A DNA stretch of 64,000 nt from contig CAIIXF020000008.1 in the NCBI GenBank assembly GCA_903813345.2, forward strand, positions 7,452,366-7,516,365, read 5' to 3'. A program made the position numbers and the translations under genes. The notes below the pieces were generated by a model. The model worked only from the letters and a program-made list of their open reading frames with translations. It was not told the DNA's origin and ran no database searches. The DNA comes from Owenia fusiformis. Taxonomy: Eukaryota; Annelida; Polychaeta; Sabellida; Oweniidae. Shown in pieces: positions 33,331 through 46,788 of this stretch (positions are counted from its first letter, which is position 1; each line of letters starts with the position of its first letter).

Positions 33331-36300
33331 TTTTAGTTGTATCAATTGAAAGAAATACACTTTTGAACTGTCCCCTACTATATGATTAGGCATATACTGT
33401 TAGAGCTCTATAACAGACATCTAGTACATGAGCTATCTCACTGCCACTATCTCACGTTCATCATCTAGGCCTGGCATACATGCTTCAGCTGCTACTCTGG
33501 CAGACTCAGCATCAGGGGAATCTTCCTCTAGTCAATCTAGGGTATTCAATTATTCATACCATCAACTTGAATTCCAGATCTTTCATATATCTCTCATATC
33601 CATAGTTCCCTCCCAAAAATATTTTCTCCCCTCACGCTACGAATTCTCATTTTACTTATATCCTCACATAGATAAGTCTAATTTTGGTAATACATTGAGC
33701 TTTCCTTGCCTCATGCGTTTCCCAATCAGTTATGGATGAATTTAAAAATGGGTACAAGGCAATTTCTAGAACTCCAGTGTCTGCATGTGTGATTTGATGC
33801 TAGGGAGATCTCTATAATGTGGTTGAGGTTGTTTTGACATTTCCGAATTCATCAGTTGAGTCCAGCCAGAAGGCATTTATGTTTGGACCAATGTGATCTC
33901 CCTAAAGAGATGTCTCCACTTTTCTTAAAATAAAAACCTAAGGAGTTAGCTTATAATTCCATTACGTAAAACATTAGGAATCGATTTTGGGGCTAAAAAT
34001 TATAAATCAAATTATCATTCATCTGAGCTTCAGTTTAATTGCCAAAATGATCACGATTAAGGAGATGATGTATCAATGTACGCCTACACATCTTTTAGAG
34101 AACTCGTCCATTATATTTTGTTAGTAAATATTGATTTATATAAGGGAAACACTTGAAATGCAATGAATTTCAATGATACAAATGTTACCATTTGGCAAGT
34201 TATTGTAAATGACTACAAAAGTGTTACATTTGTTACAGATGCAGCCACTAACCACAGAATGCTTGTCACAGAATGCAATCATGTGTCAACGCTTCTTCCT
34301 TTAAATATGTTCAAATATATTATGGAGGAGATTAACCTTTACATTTGTTCAACCTCGCTTCTTAAAAGAGAGCTTCATCTTCAGCTTCAGGGTAGTTTAT
34401 AACAAGACTCTGTGAGTAGGGTGGGAAGAGATATATTTTTATAAGGAGGGGAGGTGTATCAGAAGTCATTTAACACACATGCTGGCCATTTGACATCCTC
34501 ACATTTGAGGTTTCATTTCACTTAAAAAACAAACCTTTAACGGTTACATATAAAAAATTATTATATTACCAATCTTGCAGTGCTGGCTTCATTACTTCGT
34601 GTAATAGAAGTTTGGAGAGACTGTATGTGCATCTGCAACTGGAACATAACTCTAGAACGGGCTCTAGAACCGGTCGCCTAGTCTTTCAAGACATCAAACC
34701 GATTTATTTTCTGGTAACATCCTCTCCTCGGACAATCATCCTATAATTTATCTTGCCACAGTCCGCAATTTCTTTTTAATAAATAGATTCCTCCGGAACA
34801 AGTGATATATCCTTTTTCTTTTTAAAAACTAACATTTAACTTAGGCCATTCATGGCACTTTAAAAATTGAAATTATTACGAAATAACATATCTACTTTAA
34901 GTAACAAGTTCACTTCCTTGGTATCTGAATTTAACATTTAATCCTCAAAGGAAAACAAAGGGTAAATAGCAGCCATGCTGCATGAGCTCTTAGTGTTAAG
35001 CAAGCTGAACCACAAGTGATTAACCAGCAGCTGACCGCTCTCTCATATAGTCTCTTTGTTACGTAATACAGTGAGGTAGAATACGACTTTGGCCAACATG
35101 GATTTTGACCTGGTCCCTCATTCTATCAAATTGGTTTTAAATGCCCTTGAACTTTTCCCTGATCAATAAAAACCTGTTGAACAAGCATTTAACTTTCTAT
35201 CTGTTTGTATCTGTTCACCAAACACTTGCAAAATATGATGTTAACCATGTTTTAAAAGACGAACAAAAGAGAAGTAATGAGAAATCTACAAGAAATGAAT
35301 TTCAAATTCAAACAAAGTGAACAATGCAGCCCACAGACACTCAAAATAGCAAAAAATATTTTAGCAGAAAATTGAAAAACCGGCATAACTGGAGAGAATC
35401 GAAAGCAGAGAAGGTCAATATCCGAAGACTATTTGTGATATAATCAATGTAAGATGAGGGATTCTCGGCAAAAGCTCATGCCGAGATAACAGTCAAACCT
35501 TCTCATTTGTTTCCATTTTTTACCTATTAAATAAAAGGTCAGTAAAGTTAGATTAATGCCTGGAAACCATGAAAATAGGACAGAAGTATTTTTACTGGCA
35601 ATCATTTTTCCATTAACATTTTCTGCTATTGTGAATGAGCGAGGGAATCTGCATTTAATTAAGTTTTACAGTTTACTGTGACTTTGGATATAAAGAAAAC
35701 AATGCAGTATGACCTTAAGGAGGCCAAGATATAACATCTATTCTCCTTCAGGACAGCAAGACATATAACCTTCTCCTTTGGGAGTGCCTCCTCCTAACCA
35801 GGTTAAAACATTCCTTTCGACCTTTAAAGACCTATAGATAAATCATGAGATAACATCATTGATAAATGCAGTTTAAAGCAACTTGACCCAGCATCTAGTA
35901 AAGTATTTAAATATAATATACTTGTGCCCATTATTGGCATTGTGAAAATGTGAATATGTTAACCCATTTAGACATTTATCATGTCAGAATTAACAAAAAT
36001 CAAAGTTACATTCTACCATTCCTGAAAAAACTCTAAACATGTGAACTGTTGATCTATGATGAACTCACACATAATGATACCACAGCATGCTCAAAAAATG
36101 AAATCTATTTCTATTCTATTTTTCAAGGAAAACATTATAGGTCAGTTTGACAATGGAGTTACTGAGGTTTTTATGAGGCTTTACATACAAATAAAGTAGA
36201 TATGCATGTAATGAGTACCCTAAATTATACAAAACCTCTACATGCAAATATATAAAACAATAGAATGAAATATAATATGAAATCAATGAGAGTAAACACG

Positions 36301-38065
36301 TATAAGGATGGGTGAATATATAGACGGAAAATGTACTTTTCTGATCATAACAACAAATGCTTTCTAAATCAACAATAGTTGGTCAATAAATGACCCATTT
36401 TAGCCAATTTATTGATCAATAAAAATCACAGTTTCCATTTAAAAATTATTTCCAAATTACGGCATTGTATAATCGCAATGAAAAATCCCATTAGGAGATG
36501 TTTTATACCTCAATAAATCACAAATCTGTAAAGTATAATTCGAAACACAAATAATGACCTAATAAACATACAAAAGTTTCAGGCTTACTGTAAATTATGG
36601 TTATTTTGCGTGTGTCTAAGTTTGTTTTTTGTTATTTCTTTTACAATTATGAACTGTTTATTGAACTATTTTCCTTGACCTTCTATTTTTACATAGAAAG
36701 CAGCATCTAATTGTAATAAACTGTTTTTTGATAAACTAATGAAATCAAACAACTTAACTCTTAGCAGTCTGCCGACGATTTATCTTGCAAAATCAGACAT
36801 TCCCTGGGGTCTGCCGACGATATTTCGCACTTTAGGTACTTGAGTTTATGCTAAAGTTCATTTAGAAACAAAAGATATGCGTTGTGTTGATAATACATAC
36901 CCAACACTTGATGACCAGGTCAAAAATATATTGTTGTGTATTGTCTTTGCTGGGACAGACAATAATTTGGGGAACTGAAGCTAATATTCCAAATTACTCA
37001 TTAATCCACAACAGCCCTGTGGTCTTAAAGTGACTTTTCCCCAAATTCTTTTTTAAACTTTTTCTGAAAGTGCTCAACTACCTTAATGCAGGACTATATA
37101 TGACATCATGTTTGAGGTAAAACAATCAAGATGATTTGATCTACTTTATATTACTGCTAATGTTCAATCTAGAGGAGTAAAGTAAAATAACAGACAAACT
37201 CTGAGTGGTATCAGTGCTTTACAGACAAATAAATTCTCTTCAAAATTTCCATCAATGATAAGATTAATTTAAAGGGTCCTAAATGCGGTCAATTAAACCA
37301 GAATACTTAAAGGCTCTCGCTGAATAAGAATGTAGATTTGATTCGGAACATCTTGTAACATCCTTGGTCTAATGATATTTCTTTATATTGCTATGACAGA
37401 AGCGAAGCTCGATCTTCAAGGATAATCTTGTAAGGGAAATTAGGATTGATAACTGATATGTTTAAATTGTTCTTGGTAAAATTATTTCAATATTTAAAGG
37501 GTCTCAGGTGTTAAAGAAATAGGTTCACACAATATGATATATTTTTTATAACTTAGATCACATTTACCAGTGTTTTTTTTTATAGAACAATGAATTTGTT
37601 TCTAAATAGCATCTATATTAGAGGGTATTGGGTTTGAGATCTCAACATTTGAAGAATCGGAAATATTTTGATACAGAAATTTCAAAGATCGGTAAAAAGT
37701 TATGAACTGCTCTTATAGATGAAATATGTCATTGACATATATTAATATACTGGTTTTTCGAAGTGAGAGCACAGAAATTGGATTTTTAAGCCTTCGCATT
37801 TAAATATTGTAGACACTAAATGACATTTAAGTGATGGAAACTCAAACACAATCAAATTATAAAAGAGATAAGGCATGTAATATGCATATACAACAGAGCA
37901 TTTTTGTCATAGTCTAAGTAGTGGGGAATAGGACAGCTGTTGCCAGGGTTACAACAGATGCCAATTGTTGCCATGACAACATCATGTACCCTAGATACTG
38001 CCTGAAATGATTGTCATGTCAATCATTCTTATGAATAGATGCATATTTAATAATATTTTTTCAAG
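33331..38065. other. Non-coding stretch
   Basis: 4.7 kb without a gene I can support. The word GTCTGCCGACGAT occurs twice, near 36767 and 36810. Otherwise it is AT-rich unique-looking sequence. Confidence 0.45.
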
Positions 38066-38254
38066 TCAACCAAAAATAAAACAAACTTATTCTCCATCTC
38101 TCCTTTTTGCTTTTATGTATATTCAAAAAATGATTACCTATATCTGAACATGTATAGCTTTACATTCAATCAAAAATAAAATAAACTTATTCCCCATCTC
38201 TCCTTTTTGCTTTTATGTATATTCAAAAAAATGAACATGTATAGCTTTACATTC
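38066..38254. repeat. Recent 100-bp direct duplication
   Basis: The block CAAAAATAAAACAAACTTAT followed by CTCCATCTCTCCTTTTTGC recurs 100 bp later with few changes. Both copies end GAACATGTATAGCTTTACAT. Confidence 0.85.
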
Positions 38255-38510
38255 ATACAGAGCCATCTCTTTTCTGGGTATTTGCTTTATATGGCATGAT
38301 CTTCAGATTTGCAATTTTACTTACAAAAAAAAGACAATTTCTTCACAGTAAGGAAAAGGTAGGAGCTTGGATCAACGTAAATTACCAGTATGGACCCCAA
38401 TAAAATGGATATAAGCTTGAACAGATTTCCAAAATATAATCTAGAATGACAAAAGCAATACAAGGTATCAACATGACAAAATGTCAATACCTTGTAAATT
38501 ATTGCAAATA

Positions 38511-38919
38511 GTTACGGACACTGAACACAAATTGTTACAGATGCTGAACACAAATCGTTACAGACACTGAACACAAATTGTTACGGACACGGAACACAAA
38601 TTGTTACGGACACTGAACACAAATTGTTACAGATGCTGAACACAAATTGTTACAGATGCTGAACACAAATCAAATTGTTACAGACACTGAACATAAATCG
38701 TTACGGACACTGAACACAAATTGTTACAGACACTGAACACAAATCATTACGGACACTGAACACAAATTGTTACAGACACTGAACACAAATCATTACGGAC
38801 ACTGAACACAAATTGTTACAGATGCTGAACACAAATTGTTACGGACACTGAACACAAATTGTTACAAATGCTGAACACAAATTGTTACAGATGCTGAACA
38901 CAAATTGTTACAGACTGAA
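38511..38919. repeat. 23-bp minisatellite inside a transposon, about 18 copies
   Basis: The unit is GTTACAGACACTGAACACAA plus ATT, with GTTACGGACAC and GTTACAGATGC variants. Short relatives of the family have a single equivalent motif (GTCACAGACACCGTACACC at 18135, TTACAGATATCG at 11148). Confidence 0.92.
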
Positions 38920-38961
38920 CTCTGAATGCCAAACACCATCCACAAACAAGTTGGAGACTAA

Positions 38962-39631
38962 TGGCCTAGTCACATAGCTCGGCCGATGAGGTTACGATGA
39001 GCCAGCGATGCAATTTTCACCGAACTCGGCCGAACACCGGCCGGACATCCGTGGCGTTTGTTGCTTAAAACCGCATCGGTGGTAGCTCGGTGAAATTTTG
39101 AACTTCGGAGTTAAATTTCACCGGGCTCTCACCGAGCTCCCTCATCATGTCATCGCAGCCCCATCGTAACCACATCGGAAAACACGTCGGCCGGTGCACG
39201 GCCGAGTATCGGCCGGTGTCCCGTGCATCTGAGACAACCAGAGGACGAGGTTTTTTAACGGACAGCGGCCGAGCTCCGACCGAGCTGCGGCCGATGTGGG
39301 ACAGAGCATCGGCCGGTCACTGTTCAAAGCCCGTTAACAACCCGGCCGGCGATCGCATGGTGTCCTGTTACCTGCTCGGGTACCGGCCGTATTCCTTCCG
39401 ATGTCCGGCTTTTCTGCCGATGTTGCTGCCACATCGGCAGAAAAAAACTACTATTTTGAGACAGACTCCGTACGGTCACCGGCCGGTGTTCGGTCGGTCG
39501 CCTGAAGATGTCCGGACGGAGTCCGTTCACGTCACCGAGCTCTGCTTCCGATGAGGAGAGCTCGGTGGCACCAAAAAAAGCCACCGAACTCTACCGATGC
39601 CGGACATCGGCCGGGCTATGTGACTAGGCCA
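38962..39631. mobile_element. 670-bp GC-rich Harbinger-like MITE
   Basis: The 27-bp inverted ends TGGCCTAGTCACATAGCTCG plus GCCGATG (38962-38988) and their complement at 39605-39631 differ at one base and are flanked by TAA on both sides. A 3-bp TAA/TTA duplication is typical of PIF/Harbinger elements. The body is very CpG-rich and repeats CGGCCG-type words (TCGGCCGATG, CGGCCGGTG). A 135-codon frame at 39147-39554 has no recognisable domain and overlaps an open frame on the other strand, so I treat it as incidental. Confidence 0.82.
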
Positions 39632-39668
39632 TAACAATATGTCATCACTTCTGGTGGTGACATAATAA

Positions 39669-42600
39669 GGTACAGAAGGTGGTTATTTATTTATATTCTC
39701 AATTCACCCAACAATATGTACAGAACTACAAGCAATGCAATCGACTCAAGAGCTATCATCCAGTGCATGGACTGGATGAATTAAAGGTATAAAAGGTATT
39801 AAAGATGCCTTGATCCCCTTTGATCCTCTTTGATCACATACATAATAACATGATCAGATTAGAGCATCAAACAATATTTCAAGATTATATGCAGTTATAC
39901 TTCATGTCTAAACATTTTCTCACAATGTAACATAAGGTGGCAAATTAGTAAACAAATAAATACAAACATGATAGTATTGCTAAATCAATTAATCACTCAT
40001 TAAATGCCTGAGGGGGGGGGTCATTAGTAGATAATTACTAGGCATTTTTTAGAAAGGTCAACAAAAAACAGTTCATTAACCAACTTTTTATAGATATTAC
40101 TTGATGTCATGAATTTAACAATAGAATCCGATTCAAAGGTAAAGTGAATGTAAAGTTATCAAAGTAACTTTTTTATCTTTTCTTATTCATTGAACTTTGT
40201 TGAAAACTGACATCTCTTCTTTGTCCATAAAGGGAGCATTGTCTCTATCAATATTAAAGAACAACAATTTATCTGACTTTAAAGTTTCTTCATATAAAAG
40301 AAACAAAACGTGACATATATCAAAATTAGATATAAAGATCTTTCTTTAAGCATGTGACAAAAATATCTTCAGGAATAGAATTCCCATCATATTTCAGTTA
40401 ATTGATTAAGTCTAGACTGTCAGAGGTTCTAATTAACAAGAGCTTTCATCTCAAACCTTAAAATCATCTCTCCAGTTCAGCTTATGTCACGCTATATGTA
40501 ATAGAATGAGGAGGAATTATTATATCGGGTTGCATTTCTGCGTCAATTGGAACGTCTCCTTTGGGCCTATTTTATTCATTTGTTCTTCATTTTCATATTT
40601 TGCGCTTAGGAGCATGATTTAAACATGACACCTTAGTGTTTGTTTCATGAGTTAAGCTGTACAACAAATCATCAGACAAGCCTAGGAGAGATAATAAGCT
40701 TACAGATGATCTGACGTTTCCCAAATCTATAAGAGTACTGTTTAAAAATACAAATAACATGGAAAAAGGTAAATCAAACAAGGAAAAAATGAAGCAGTTT
40801 GAAGTTTATACCCTAAATTATACAAAAATGTAAGAAAACTAGTTTGCTTATTCAAATTGTAAAGAGAAATTCCATAAAATATAAAACCTTTGGGATATTT
40901 TTACACAGGTAACGTGAGGATCAGAGAAGATGTACACACTGTTAAATGTTTTGGCTATCATCATAGATTGGCGTGCTCCACAAAGCTGTCAATCAAATAG
41001 ACAGATTTTTTCCAGGTCTCGTTTAGTTTCTCTATTTTTTTCACAAAAAACAATCAATTTGAAATGTTTACATTGATGAGGTTCTGGAAGAAATGTTAGT
41101 GCAAAGATTAACACTTTCGAAGATAATTGTTGCATCTTTGTTGTTCTGTTTTTTATGAACTTGTAATTATTTCTACACATTCCATAAAAGCGAGACTGTC
41201 TAACATTTTTTACATAAATTTTCAACATACATGCAATGGTGAAAAAGTATAATAAAGAAATATTATGACTACAAATTCAAATTTCTGGATTTTAGCACAG
41301 ACTTTAACAGAATTAAGGGATCGTTTCCGATTATAAACAGTTCAACAGTAGTTTCATTAGGGGAGAGGGGGTAAATGAATGGTTTTGTCAGCGAATAGTG
41401 CTGACTTTTGAAATATTCAAATGAAAGACAAATAAACATTTTAAAATGTTGTTGAATGAGGTGGGAGGCGAGGGGTCAAACCATAACAAAATCAACTTTT
41501 CCATGACTGCTGATAATTTGACACCATCCCCAACTCTCAAAATACTGTATGCACATTTTATTTTAGTAAGCAGCAGAGTACAGAAATAATTTAATTTATT
41601 ATGCTGTCAGTTTTAGATATAACCATTTATAAGTTCCACCTTACTAAAATTGAATGAAAAGGTCAAAGATATTGTTGTAAGAAATAACCTTTGTCAAATA
41701 TTATCTCAAATGAACAATGGAGAGAGGGGATCTAACAAGACAAAATATAAGAAGAGGTAAGCCATGAAAGTTCAAGTGCAGGAATCTCCAAGAAATCCCC
41801 CTATAAATATACAACAAATAACAAATTAGATTAAAATTAGGTAATCCTTTCAATAATATAGCGAAGATTAAGGATAATCCTTCCTAATCTCATTTCCCAA
41901 GATTACAGATACCTCAACCAAAGATGGATAATACTCCATACTGTGCAGAAAGATTCTGTGCAAAATATGAAATAAGTAGAAAAAGCAAATTACATGCCAT
42001 TTTGTAAACATATGTGAAGACACTATTTCCAAACTATATTAGAACTAGAAATAAGACATTTCTTCAAATGTCAGAAATGGATATAAAATATGGATAAACA
42101 GATGCGAGTTTTCATTCTGGGCAAACAGGGGCATTGACCTTTAGGGATAGATCCCTGGATTTCAGCATCAAAAGAGAGGGGATATTAAATCTTGTCTTCA
42201 TATTTCCTGGATTTCATTAATGATCAGTCCTCCCATTAACTTTTTCGAAAGGGGTGACCTTTAAAGAGATGACCATCCATAGCACTAATTGTAATTTACG
42301 AGGTAAAGGAGCATATCCAGGTTTGGGACAATCACCCCCCTCCCCCCCCCCCCCCCCCGCCAGGGCAATACCTGTACAATATACAGATATAAACAGTGTA
42401 TTCATAGCCAAAACAGATCAAATGTATTTGATTATGTCCCACATAATCAACAATTAAGTCAATGACTACTTAGGGTTAAACCATTTGATCTTCTCAGGCT
42501 ATACAAAAATAAAAAGTCTGGCAGAGTTTGGTTGCCTCTGATAAATGAAAAACTGTCCTTGGTCATTGTTTTTGTTTTTCCAAAGTGTGTAATTTCAGCC

Positions 42601-43318
42601 AATAAATGTGAGAAGCAATCATCTACTATGTGCTGTATTTTTATTCCTAAACCAAATCAAGTGGAGATTAATTGTTTAGAGATCAATAGGTTAATCTTCT
42701 GCTTGATTTCTGGCAGACATTGGCTAATCAAACCCCTATAAATCCTATCTTTCCAGGGCATGCTATACTCATATCTAGAGCATAGCGGTCAGGTCTTTAA
42801 GTAGAAAAAGAATAGAAATAAGTTGTATTTGCAAATAAGAGCTGAGTAATGCATCTACACTATGCAGTGCCTCACCCTTAATTCTAATTCCCTCATAGAC
42901 TGAGTTAATTTTAGGTCAAATCATCAAGAAAATGAGCCTTAAATTTTCAGAATTTCAGCCCACTTTTTGGTTTTACAGGACCAAATTTTCAGATTGGTTT
43001 CCAAATCCGCCCGTGATACAGGGTCAAGATAAAGAGAGGCAAGTTTAAGTCTGCACAATTTTATCCTAAGTGCTTTCTATTCAAGCTGGAGGTGCATCAC
43101 ATACTCCTGCCTGAATAAGTCACAAATAAAGAGATGCCTTGATTCCCATCCAATCTGGATAATCAACAGCAAAATTACTTCTTAAGGCAGTTACTCAGGG
43201 ACTGACCTACCGCAAACTAACTACAACTAGAATTGATAATTAACTTTATGGAGAGACAATCCATGGCCAGAATTAATGTTTCTTGATACTTATTTCTCCT
43301 ATAATTGAACTTTAACAA
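39669..43318. other. Non-coding stretch
   Basis: No gene supported. It contains homopolymer runs: G near 40012-40020 and a long C-rich run at about 42337-42358. Confidence 0.45.
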
Positions 43319-43631
43319 TGGTTAGAGGCTAATTTCTTATGGAATTTGAAATGATAAGAGTCTAATTCATGATGAACTTTAAAATGATAAGAGCCTTATT
43401 CATGATGAACTTTAAAATGATAAGAGACTAATACATGATGAATTTTGAAATGTTAAGAGCCTAATTTATGAAGAATTAAATTGATATGAACCTAATTTAT
43501 GATGAACTTTAAAATGATAAGAATCTAATTCATGGAGAACTAAAAAGTATAAGAACCTAATTCATGATGAACTTTAAATTCAAAATGATTACAGGGTAAT
43601 TCATTAAATCATGATTACTTTAAAATGATTA
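43319..43631. repeat. 33-bp minisatellite, about nine diverged copies
   Basis: The unit is close to GAACTTTAAAATGATAAGAG followed by CCTAATTCATGAT. Copies are more diverged than in the other arrays. Confidence 0.85.
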
Positions 43632-44038
43632 GAGGCAATACCTTAAAATATCTAGAAAGAGGGCAAAATAAATGCTCCAATTGACAAAAGATAATGAGCT
43701 CAAAGTTGCCTAAAGGTTGATTAGTATGGAAACCATGGAAATGAGCTATCATTGTGAGAGATCAAATCCTTAAGTAACAGTTCCTTTCTATATATTGCTA
43801 TAGTTTGAAAACATGATGAGTATCAGAATGATGATCTATCAGTAATTTGTGGTTTGTTCTGGATATTAGGACAGACCAATATATATTGGAGAATGAGAAT
43901 AGCCTGTTTAAGCCTGTAAAAGTATTTAAACACGTAGGCTAAGGGGAAAACAAAATAGAACATCAATAAAACAAAATCAGGAACAAGGAAGCAAACCCCA
44001 ACATCCTAATCAACAATCAAATAACAACGAAATGATTA

Positions 44039-44041
<3 letters not shown>

Positions 44042-44069
<28 letters not shown>

Positions 44070-44072
44070 TTA
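44042..44072. repeat. ATT microsatellite
   Basis: About ten consecutive ATT triplets. Confidence 0.95.
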
Positions 44073-44513
44073 TGAGTGTGAAAGATGATATTTCATCCCT
44101 ACCATTAAATAACCTCTATGCAGCACAGTATATTAGGAGTGTGAAAGATTTAGATCCATAAAATGAAACATATTTCATCATTAAGTAATTGAGTATCAGG
44201 AAGTTATTGTTGAGCAGACAAAGTCGCTTTGTTATAATTTTGAACTTGAATGTTTAGTAGATACTTGTTTGACATGCTGTTAATTTGCTGTTTATCAAAA
44301 TCTGGAGAGTCTGGAAAGTTATCATCCAGATGTTATCTCAGACAGACATAATACAAAAACTGATGATATTAAACGATTTGAACACTTAGTGTACTTATGT
44401 AATAAATGATTGTTTTGAAATTTTTGATTCTAAAGAGAGTATGCCTAATTTTTTTGTCTTTTACTATGTATTCCACCATACGAAAATGTTACACATTGGT
44501 CATTTTTTATATA

Positions 44514-44682
44514 CAGTAAAACCTGTGTACAGTATAGTGATGCAAGAGAAAAAACATTCAGTGATGGTAAGTGTTCACTAAAGAGAGGATAATTTATACA
44601 TAAGATGTATGTGCTGAAGAAGCGTGTCCACTAGTCACAGGTGTTCACTAGAGAGAGGTGTTCACTAAGACAGGTTTTACTG
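44514..44682. mobile_element. 169-bp CAGTAAAACCTGT MITE with TA target
   Basis: The inverted ends CAGTAAAACCTGT and ACAGGTTTTACTG are flanked by TA on both sides (44512-44513 and 44683-44684). The interior repeats GGTGTTCACTA. The TA duplication suggests mobilisation by a Tc1/mariner-type transposase. Confidence 0.78.
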
Positions 44683-44684
44683 TA

Positions 44685-45552
44685 GTCAATATGGACCAAT
44701 CTATATCTACAATGAGTTTAAACTGGGATACTAAATTGAAATTCCCCATAAAGTTAGGAACAAAATCTAAAATCTAAAATTACTAAATCTAGAGTGAACC
44801 CAGATAGATTCCTAACTACTCTCTGGTCTATCAGTGAACTACTTAGTCAGGTACTTTGTAAGCAAAACATAATGCAAATACATTAACCCTCCGTTCTTAT
44901 CCTGGTAGAGGTGTTGACACTTAAGCGTGAATCCCTTCTTTGCAATTCTAACAACTCTCCAATAAAATATCACTGTAATCTGAACAATAGTTTAATTAGA
45001 TTCAATTCATTTAAAGCTATATAATCCATTAAGCGTATAATTAATTTTTCTGAGTGAATTTCTTCGTTTCTCAAAAGATTTCTATGGAATATTGATGTAG
45101 GTAGTACAGTATTTTTAAGATTGGTTATCAGTTATATGGACTTGGCACACGCCTATCAAGGTGTAAACATTGTTAGATTAAAGACATTAATCTTTCTCTA
45201 TCCTGGAAATAAAAACCTAATTCTAGAGGTTGTTTCATGGAAATATCTTAAATCATGAAAATTATGATTTATACAATTGAATTATTGTTAAAGTGCCTTG
45301 TATCGCAATTATATAATATAAGACTCAGGAATCGTGAGTAATGAATGTTACTTTTGAGAAAATGGCCCTCTGATTTTGAGACCTCAGACATCAGATTTCT
45401 TTTATCACATTAGAATCGTAACAAAGACCTCTGTTTTATGATTTTTGTCAAATATAATTATCGCTAAGCGATTTCGGTCTTTTAACAATGAACAGAATAA
45501 AATTTTCGGTCATATATTACGCCATAAATCATAAAATCTCGGTCTTTATTCC
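44685..45552. other. Non-coding stretch
   Basis: AT-rich, with no feature supported. Confidence 0.45.
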
Positions 45553-45556
45553 TTAA

Positions 45557-46250
45557 CCTTTACCATGCTGCCTTATTTCAGCAAATATATCCCACGCAAC
45601 TGGCTTATTTTTCAAAGAGTGCAAAAAATGATATACCTGGACTAAATAATTAATATCTCAATAACTACTGAATGAATCTGGATAAAATTTTCACAAAGGG
45701 AAGATACAGTGGCATGGCTCATGAAAAAAATGTTCTCATGAATTTTTTCGTACATTAACACGACTGGGCATGAATATACCATGAATACTCCTCCGGAATC
45801 CGCCGCTCCGCCTCTTCGTCTGGTCAGAATCCAAATCTGAATTTGCAGCGATCGAATGTTCAATTTTTCAATTCAGAAAATATTCTAGTTTCTATTTTCG
45901 ATGACCGTTATCGGCTTCCAAGAGCCTAAAGAGCTCGAAATCGTAATTCATTTCCTCCACATTTTCGTTGTGATCGTATTTGTCCACCATTTTGTACGAT
46001 TCGTTCACTAAAAACGACTAAAAAACTGTTTAAATTGTTGAATTGAGAATTATTTTTCGAAATATCGCCATTTCTAGGTCAACAGGAAGTCATGTTAGGC
46101 ACTGAATAAATCGGGCAATCTAATTGGACAATACGAATGGCGCGAAAAAGTAAAGTTTTTAAAAGTTTGAAATCGGGCGTACGGGTCCGCCGGCAGTTGT
46201 GAGAGACATTTTAGTCTCGGCGGACGAGTCCGCCGGCAGCACGCTAAAGG
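45557..46250. mobile_element. 694-bp piggyBac-like MITE (TTAA target)
   Basis: TTAA at 45553-45556 and 46251-46254 flanks the ends CCTTTACCATGCTGCC and GGCAGCACGCTAAAGG, which match at 14 of 16 positions when inverted. The interior is CpG-richer than its surroundings. It has GGGTCCGCCGGCAG and GAGTCCGCCGGCAG as a direct repeat near the right end. No transposase. Confidence 0.78.
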
Positions 46251-46788
46251 TTAAATGAATATAATGAGTGCAGCAAATGTAGCCATGATGTAACAAAAAA
46301 CAAAAAACAACAAAGAAACAACAAACACTTGAGGAATAGTAATCACCTTAAATTATTCAAATGAGGTGACAGCAACAAATCAAAATCAGAGAATCAAAGA
46401 CTTTATTCCCCAAATTAAAATGAACCAATTTCCAGTCAATAAACTCCATAAAAATTAGCCATGACAAAATGCTATTAGTCTCTTTAAGATTATTAGACCT
46501 AGCTCTCACGCCATTCATCAATTATAGTTTTCCTTTAGTTCAGAGTCAATGCTAAACTTCCTAGTTACCATACTCCAATGTCTCATAACAATGAATCTGC
46601 ATATTATAACATTTGGAATGTACAATTGGTCTCAAATTAAATAGTGTAAAATGTATGAATTACATAATACATACAGACATATGACAACTTATTAGAGATC
46701 ACGTTTCAAATTAGAAAGTCCCCATGTGCTTTCGTGTAATTATTGCATGTCATTCATATTTCATGGATTTCTATGAATCGATGCTGAC

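Larger units (their letters stand above)
38473..39668. mobile_element. ATGTCACCAC-family element carrying a 23-bp array and a nested MITE
   Basis: The left block is CATGACAAAATGTCAATACC, the middle blocks are the 23-bp array and CCATCCACAAACAAGTTGGA, and the right block is ATATGTCATCACTTCTGG plus TGGTGACATAATA. Colinear with the short copy at 18112-18242, but enlarged by array expansion and by the insertion at 38962-39631. Confidence 0.7.

Noticed and set aside
33428-33541. Plus-strand Ser/Ala-rich frame (MSYLTATISRSSSRPG)
   Set aside because: A short run with no domain and no convincing splice partners. It could be a fragment of an old element.
39147-39584. Open frames on both strands in the GC-rich element
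   Set aside because: Overlapping frames on both strands reflect high GC and few stops. There is no transposase motif or other domain.
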